From Microbacterium oleivorans (lineage in GTDB: Bacteria > Actinomycetota > Actinomycetes > Actinomycetales > Microbacteriaceae), in NCBI RefSeq assembly GCF_001644225.1, contig NZ_LSTV01000002.1, positions 131,169-195,168 of the forward strand: 64,000 bases of DNA. The letters are read 5' to 3'. Positions 59,990-64,000 of this stretch are shown here, piece by piece (position 1 is the first letter of the stretch; each line of letters opens with the position of its first letter). Both the position numbers and the translations under genes were made by a program. The notes under the pieces are model-generated. The model was not told the DNA's origin and made no database searches. It saw nothing but the letters and a program-made list of their open reading frames with translations.

Positions 59990-61227
59990 CCACCCTCTTG
60001 GGTCTCTCTCTGACGGGACGACGCGTCGTGTTCGTCGGCGGCGGCGCCGTCGCCGGGCGGCGCGTCGGCCGCTTCCTCGATGAGGGAGCGCTCGTGACCG
60101 TGGTCGCTCCGGCGCTCGGCGACGCCCTGCGCGCGCACGTCGCCGCCGGCCGCGTGACGTGGGTCCCGCGCCCCGCCCGTCAGGACGACGTGACGGATGC
60201 CTGGCTCGTCCACACCGCGACGGGCGACGCATCCGTCGACACCGCCGTCGCGGCGTGGTGCGACGCCGTCCGTGTGTTCTGCGTCAACGCGTCGGACGGC
60301 GCCCACGGGTCGGCCCGCCTGAGTGCCGAGACCCGATCGGGCGACGTCATCGTCGCCGTCGCGTCCGACGCCGGCGTCGACCCGCGCCGCTCCGCGCGGC
60401 TGCGCGACGGGATCGCGGCGGCGCTGCGCGACGGGATGCTGCCCCTGCGACGCCGTCGCACCGCCGCCGGCCGTGTCGACCTCGTCGGCGGCGGCCCCGG
60501 CCCCGCCGACCTCATGACCGTCCGCGGTCGCCGGCTGCTCGCCGAGGCCGACGTCGTCGTCGCCGACCGGCTCGGGCCGACCGACGTCCTCGCCGAGCTC
60601 GACCCCGACGTCGAGGTGATCGATGTCGGCAAGGCACCCGGACACCACCCCGTGCCGCAGGACGAGATCAACGCGCTCCTCGTCGCTCACGCCCGCGCCG
60701 GCAAGCGCGTCGTCCGCCTGAAGGGCGGCGACCCCTTCGTCTACGGCCGCGGCGGCGAGGAGGTCGCCGCGTGCCTCGCGGCGGGTGTTCCCGTCGAGGT
60801 GGTGCCCGGGCTGACGAGTGTCGTGTCGGTGCCCCAGGCCGCCGGCATCCCGGTCACCCATCGCGGCACCGCCGCGGGACTGCACGTGACGATGGGCCAG
60901 GGCCCGGTGTCGGCGGCGACGCGCGCCGCGCTGGCCGACGACACCGTGACGACCGTCGTGCTCATGGGCGTCGCCGCCCTGCCGAAGCTCGTCGCCGCCG
61001 CGCTCGCGGCCGGGGCGCCCGCGCACCGGCCCGTCGCGATCGTCGAACGGGGTCACACCCCGACGCAGCGGACGACGCGCACGACCCTGTCGGCCGCGGT
61101 GACGGATGCCGCGGCCTCCGGTGTGAGCAATCCCGCCGTCATCGTGGTGGGCGAGGTCGCCGCCGCGGGCCTGCTCCTGCCCGACGTGGCCGCGGTCTCG
61201 GCGGGAGGAGGGGATCCCGACCGGTGA
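59986..61227 (+). CDS. cysG: Siroheme synthase, CysG type (precorrin-2 dehydrogenase + uroporphyrinogen-III methyltransferase)
   Basis: The 413-aa fusion makes precorrin-2 from uroporphyrinogen III and oxidises it to sirohydrochlorin. The N-terminal third is the NAD-dependent dehydrogenase (VFVGGGAVAGRRVGRFLDEG; FCVNASDGAHGS; SGDVIVAVASDAGVDP). The C-terminal part is the SAM methyltransferase (VDLVGGGPGPADLMTVRG; RLKGGDPFVYGRGGEEV; PGLTSVVSVPQAAGIPVTHR). It is slightly shorter than the E. coli enzyme (457). The ATGA overlap with nirD and GTGA overlap with hemD mark tight coupling. Confidence 0.94.
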   Translation: MTTLLGLSLTGRRVVFVGGGAVAGRRVGRFLDEGALVTVVAPALGDALRAHVAAGRVTWVPRPARQDDVTDAWLVHTATGDASVDTAVAAWCDAVRVFCVNASDGAHGSARLSAETRSGDVIVAVASDAGVDPRRSARLRDGIAAALRDGMLPLRRRRTAAGRVDLVGGGPGPADLMTVRGRRLLAEADVVVADRLGPTDVLAELDPDVEVIDVGKAPGHHPVPQDEINALLVAHARAGKRVVRLKGGDPFVYGRGGEEVAACLAAGVPVEVVPGLTSVVSVPQAAGIPVTHRGTAAGLHVTMGQGPVSAATRAALADDTVTTVVLMGVAALPKLVAAALAAGAPAHRPVAIVERGHTPTQRTTRTTLSAAVTDAAASGVSNPAVIVVGEVAAAGLLLPDVAAVSAGGGDPDR

Positions 61228-62369
61228 CGACGCCCCGCCCCGCCCTCTCGGCCGCGCTCGGCGGCTGCACGATCGTCATCGCCGTCGATCGTCGGTCCGC
61301 CGAGCTCGCGTCGGCGTTGGAGCGGCATGGGGCGACCGTCCGCCACGCTCCGGCGCTCACGATCGTGTCGCACATCGACGACGAGGCGCTCATCGGGGCG
61401 ACGCAGCAGCTCATCGACACCCCGCCCGACATCGTCGTGGCCACGACGGGGGTCGGGTTCCGCGGGTGGATGGAGGCCGCCGACGAGGCGGGCCTGCAGG
61501 GCGCCCTGCACGAGGCGCTCGCGGGGGCGCAGATCGTCGCACGCGGCCCCAAGGCGCGCGGCGCGATCCAGCAGGCCGGGTTGACGGCGGACTGGGTCGC
61601 CGAGTCCGAGACCTCTGAGGAGCTCGGCGCCTTCCTGCTCGCCGAGGGTCTCGAGGGGCGCCGCGTCGCGGTGCAGCACCACGGCTCGGGCGCGGACGGC
61701 CTCGACGAACTGTTCACCCAGGCAGGCGCCGACGTCGTGAGCCTGACGGTCTACCGCTGGGGGCCGCCGCCCGATGGCGCCGCGGTCGCGCGCTCGGTGG
61801 TCCAGACCGCGCAGGGCGAGGTCGACGCCGTGCTGTTCACCTCCGCGCCGGGGGCCGCGGAGTGGATCGAGACCGCGCGACGCGAGGGCGTGCTCGAGGA
61901 CGTCGTGCAGCGCTCCGCCGACGGCACCCTCCTGCTCGCGGCCGTCGGCCCGATCACCGCAGGTCCTCTCGTCGCGGTGGGGGCTGCGCCGCTCATCGCC
62001 GAGCGCGGCCGGCTCGGCTCGCTCGTTCGCGCCGTCGTCACCCACTTCGGTGGCGGGGGCGCGCCGTCGCTCGCCACGCCCGCCGGGCGCCTCGAGCTGC
62101 GCAGCGGCGCCGCCGTCCTCGACGGTGCCGTGTTGCCCCTGTCGCGCACGTCGGCGTCGATCCTCGCGATGCTCTTCGCCGCCCGCGGCGGCGTCGTCGG
62201 GCGGGCCGAACTCGCCGCCGCCCTGCCCCGCTCGGGTGCCGACAGCGCCCACGCCGTCGACGTGGCGATCGCGCGCACGCGCGAAGCCCTCGGCATCCCG
62301 ACCCTCATCCGCACCGTCGTCAAGCGCGGGTACCGCCTCGACGTCCTCGCCCCGGAAGGATCACCGTGA
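61224..62369 (+). CDS. hemD: Uroporphyrinogen-III synthase fused to a C-terminal winged helix
   Basis: Residues about 1-260 are a HemD-like bilobed synthase (IVIAVDRRSAELASALERHG; TTGVGFRGWMEAADEAG; FTSAPGAAEWIETAR). Residues about 280-381 form an OmpR-type winged helix (LSRTSASILAMLFAARGGVV, AHAVDVAIARTREALGIPT, LIRTVVKRGYRLDVL). Such fusions are known in actinobacteria (for example Rv0260c), where the wing suggests DNA binding and a role as regulator of the nitrite genes. Whether the synthase is active is uncertain, as key residues are few in this family. The GTG start overlaps the cysG stop. Confidence 0.9.
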   Translation: MTTPRPALSAALGGCTIVIAVDRRSAELASALERHGATVRHAPALTIVSHIDDEALIGATQQLIDTPPDIVVATTGVGFRGWMEAADEAGLQGALHEALAGAQIVARGPKARGAIQQAGLTADWVAESETSEELGAFLLAEGLEGRRVAVQHHGSGADGLDELFTQAGADVVSLTVYRWGPPPDGAAVARSVVQTAQGEVDAVLFTSAPGAAEWIETARREGVLEDVVQRSADGTLLLAAVGPITAGPLVAVGAAPLIAERGRLGSLVRAVVTHFGGGGAPSLATPAGRLELRSGAAVLDGAVLPLSRTSASILAMLFAARGGVVGRAELAAALPRSGADSAHAVDVAIARTREALGIPTLIRTVVKRGYRLDVLAPEGSP

Positions 62370-63061
62370 CGCCCGTCCTCATCGCCTGCTCGCACGGGAC
62401 CAGTTCGGTCGCCGGCCGTACCGCCATCTCGGCCCTCGTCGAGAAGGTACGGCTGCTCCTTCCGCACGTCGCCGTCGAGGAGGCGTTCGTCGACGTGCAG
62501 CAGCCCGAGATCGACGACGTCGTGCGTGCGACCGCGCCGCGCGCCGCGGTCGTGGTCCCGCTCCTCCTGTCGACGGGGTTCCACACGAAGGTCGACATCG
62601 CTCGCGCGGTGACGGATGCCGGGGGCCGCGCCTCCGCCACGGCACCGCTCGGGCCGCATCCGCTGCTCGCCGACCTGCTCGCGACGCGACTGCGCGAGGC
62701 GGGGACGGCTCCCGGCGACGCGGTGGTGCTCGCGGCGGCGGGATCGACCGACCCCGCGGCATCCGTCGACGTCGTCGCGATGGCCGACCTGCTGCGCGAG
62801 CGCATCGACGGCCCGGTGTCGGTCGGCTTCGCCGCGGGCGCGGGAACCCGCATCGGGGCCGCCGTCGCTGCGGCGCGGGATGCCGGTGCCCCCCGCGTCG
62901 TGGCCGCGAGCTACGTCCTCGCCCCCGGCTACTTCGCCGACGTCATCGCCCGCTCCGGCGCCGACCTCGTCACCGCGGCGCTGGCGCCCGACGACCTCGT
63001 CGCACGGGTCGTCGTCGAGCGCTACCTCGCCGCCGCCGCCCCGCTCACCCGCGCCGCCTGA
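62366..63061 (+). CDS. Sirohydrochlorin ferrochelatase-like protein (CbiX/SirB family)
   Basis: The 231-aa two-lobe chelatase has the metal-site histidine in IACSHGTSS and the second in LLLSTGFHTKVDIARAV. It would insert iron into sirohydrochlorin to finish siroheme for NirB. GTG 62366 overlaps the hemD stop (GTGA). It is the last gene of the operon, and the tandem duplicated sequence with an inverted repeat follows and may terminate transcription. Confidence 0.92.
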   Translation: MTPVLIACSHGTSSVAGRTAISALVEKVRLLLPHVAVEEAFVDVQQPEIDDVVRATAPRAAVVVPLLLSTGFHTKVDIARAVTDAGGRASATAPLGPHPLLADLLATRLREAGTAPGDAVVLAAAGSTDPAASVDVVAMADLLRERIDGPVSVGFAAGAGTRIGAAVAAARDAGAPRVVAASYVLAPGYFADVIARSGADLVTAALAPDDLVARVVVERYLAAAAPLTRAA

Positions 63062-63076
63062 CCCACCCCGCGCGCC

Positions 63077-63247
63077 GCATCCGCTCCGTGCCGCCCGCGA
63101 AAGCGCTCCTCCGTGCCGAAAGCGCCTGCACAGCACCGACATCAACCGGCGCGCTCGGCAGCAACGCACGCTTTCGCGGCGCACGCCGTGCCCGGCGCGC
63201 GAACCCCCGGCGCGTCAGCCGACGGGCTCGGCGACGTCGCGTGCGCG
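63077..63247. repeat. Tandem duplication, copy 1 (about 171 bp)
   Basis: It starts GCATCCGCTCCGTGCCGCCC and matches 63248-63420 with scattered substitutions and one indel (offset 171-172). It carries a vestige of the exporter gene's 3' end, including its stop codon triplet (63215) followed by GCCGACGGG. Confidence 0.9.
63095..63179. terminator. Long-range inverted repeat in duplication copy 1
   Basis: CCGCGAAAGCG (63095-63105) and CGCTTTCGCGG (63169-63179) are perfect 11-bp arms with a 63-base loop, between the convergent chelatase and exporter genes. In copy 2 the right arm has decayed (CGCTCTGGCGG). A terminator role is possible but the loop is long. Confidence 0.35.
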
Positions 63248-63420
63248 GCATCCGCTCCGTGCCGCCCGCGAAAGCGCTCCTCCGTGCCGAAAGCGCCTGC
63301 ACAGCACGCTCACCAACCGGCGCGCTCGGCAGCGACCCACGCTCTGGCGGCGCACGCCGCGCCCGGCGCGGGAACCCCCGGGCGCGTCAGCCGACGGGCT
63401 CCGCGACGTCGCGCGCTCGG
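63248..63420. repeat. Tandem duplication, copy 2, overlapping the exporter 3' end
   Basis: It repeats 63077-63247. Its last 34 bases are the end of the minus-strand EamA gene (residues RDVAEPVG and stop), showing that the duplicated unit included the gene's 3' end. Confidence 0.9.
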
Positions 63421-64000
63421 CGGCCCGCCGCACGGACGGCGCCGATCGACGCGACGATCACCAGCGCGATGCCCGCGACCTCGAGCAGGCTCAGGTGCTG
63501 GCCGAGCAGCAGGAACCCGGCGAGCGACGCCGTCGCGGGGGCCAGTGCCATGAGGATCGAGAACGCCGCCGCGGGCAGGCGACGCAGCGCGATGAGCTCG
63601 AGCGCGTAGGGGATGGTCGACGACAGCATCGCGACGGCGGCGCCGAGCGCGACCAGATCGAGGCGGAGCAGCGACGCACCGGCATCCACGACCCCGAAGG
63701 GCAGCGACAGGACGGCACCGACCGCCATCGCGAGCGCCAGGCCGTCGAGCTTGGGGATGGCGGCGCCCACCTTCGCCGAGGCGAGGATGTAGAACGCCCA
63801 GCTGACGGCCGCGCCCAGGGCGAAGACGACCCCGAGGGGATCGAGCCGGTCGAAGCCGCCGCCGCCGAGCGCGACGACGCCGACGAGCGCCAGCCCTGCC
63901 CACAGCCACGCCGACGCGCGCCGGCTCGCGATGATCGAGAGAGCCAGCGGTCCGAGGATCTCGATCGTGACCGTCACGCCGAGCGCGAGCCGTTCGAGCG
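63387..64000 (-). CDS. EamA/RhtA-type exporter, C-terminal part (5' end outside window)
   Basis: The frame is open to base 64000, so the true start lies beyond it. The visible 203 codons, stop included, hold about seven spans, including VTIEILGPLALSIIAS (the GPL motif of RhtA), LGAAVSWAFYILASAKVG and the end of the second EamA repeat, FLLLGQHLSLLEVAGIALV. RhtA exports threonine/homoserine and related amino acids; the substrate here is inferred from the ERLALGVTVTIEILGPL match. Its 3' end lies inside a tandem duplication. Confidence 0.88.
   Translation of the reverse strand, partial: LERLALGVTVTIEILGPLALSIIASRRASAWLWAGLALVGVVALGGGGFDRLDPLGVVFALGAAVSWAFYILASAKVGAAIPKLDGLALAMAVGAVLSLPFGVVDAGASLLRLDLVALGAAVAMLSSTIPYALELIALRRLPAAAFSILMALAPATASLAGFLLLGQHLSLLEVAGIALVIVASIGAVRAAGRRARDVAEPVG

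Noticed and set aside
63105..63300. Short coding frames (about 60-150 codons) across the duplicated region
   Set aside because: They arise from the repeat itself, change frame between copies and have no ribosome sites.

Overview
This is high-GC actinobacterial DNA, most likely from the family Microbacteriaceae (Microbacterium or a close relative). Support comes from the very high GC content, the GTG/TTG starts and ATGA/GTGA overlaps, HspR/HAIR heat-shock control, and a small protein at 49398-49745 that looks like the Microbacteriaceae DUF7882 family. All calls come from reading the sequence; no database search was run.

Region by region. (1) 1-13.7 kb: the end of a DUF222/HNH protein; a clpB lacking the N-domain, coupled to an acetyltransferase; a GlxA-type AraC regulator with a dense operator cluster; small membrane proteins; two GT4 glycosyltransferases; a DUF559/Vsr-like nuclease gene bracketed by two matching palindromes; and the dnaK-grpE-dnaJ-hspR operon. 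HAIR elements lie upstream of both clpB and dnaK, so the HspR encoded here probably represses both. (2) 13.7-34.7 kb: transport and sugar metabolism. A GH95 fucosidase-like enzyme diverges from an overlapping ROK regulator - BadF-type kinase - NagB - GH2 beta-galactosidase operon. Then follow a BCCT transporter, a MarR regulator with tandem operators opposite a His/Gly-rich protein, dcd, a GH42 beta-galactosidase facing a TetR regulator, a zinc alcohol dehydrogenase, and a LysR/MFS pair.

(3) 34.8-46.8 kb: a tRNA-Gly(CCC) followed by a probable defence island. It is a type I restriction-modification operon with three unusual passengers. A 658-aa protein with an N-terminal HTH, a methyltransferase-like core lacking catalytic motifs and a specificity-subunit-like C-terminus leads the operon. 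A DUF4230-like membrane protein and an EcsC-like membrane protein with two calcium-loop motifs sit between hsdS and hsdR. A DUF2130 coiled-coil/nuclease-like gene diverges from it across a palindrome and a strong hairpin. (4) 46.8-53.6 kb: a zone of gene decay, with a truncated zinc-motif gene, a frameshifted tnpB, a decayed member of a three-copy small-protein family, an alanine racemase fragment in three frames, and an aldo/keto reductase whose catalytic tyrosine codon is a stop. Intact genes (alcohol dehydrogenase, SDR) are interspersed.

(5) 53.6-64 kb: a MarR regulator, a PfkB-like kinase, and a nitrite assimilation operon (nirC-like transporter, nirB, nirD, CysG-type siroheme enzyme, HemD-winged helix fusion, CbiX-type chelatase). 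From nirB on, each gene overlaps the next by 4 bases. The operon imports and reduces nitrite and makes the siroheme that NirB needs. The window ends in an RhtA/EamA exporter whose 3' end lies in a tandem duplication of about 171 bp.
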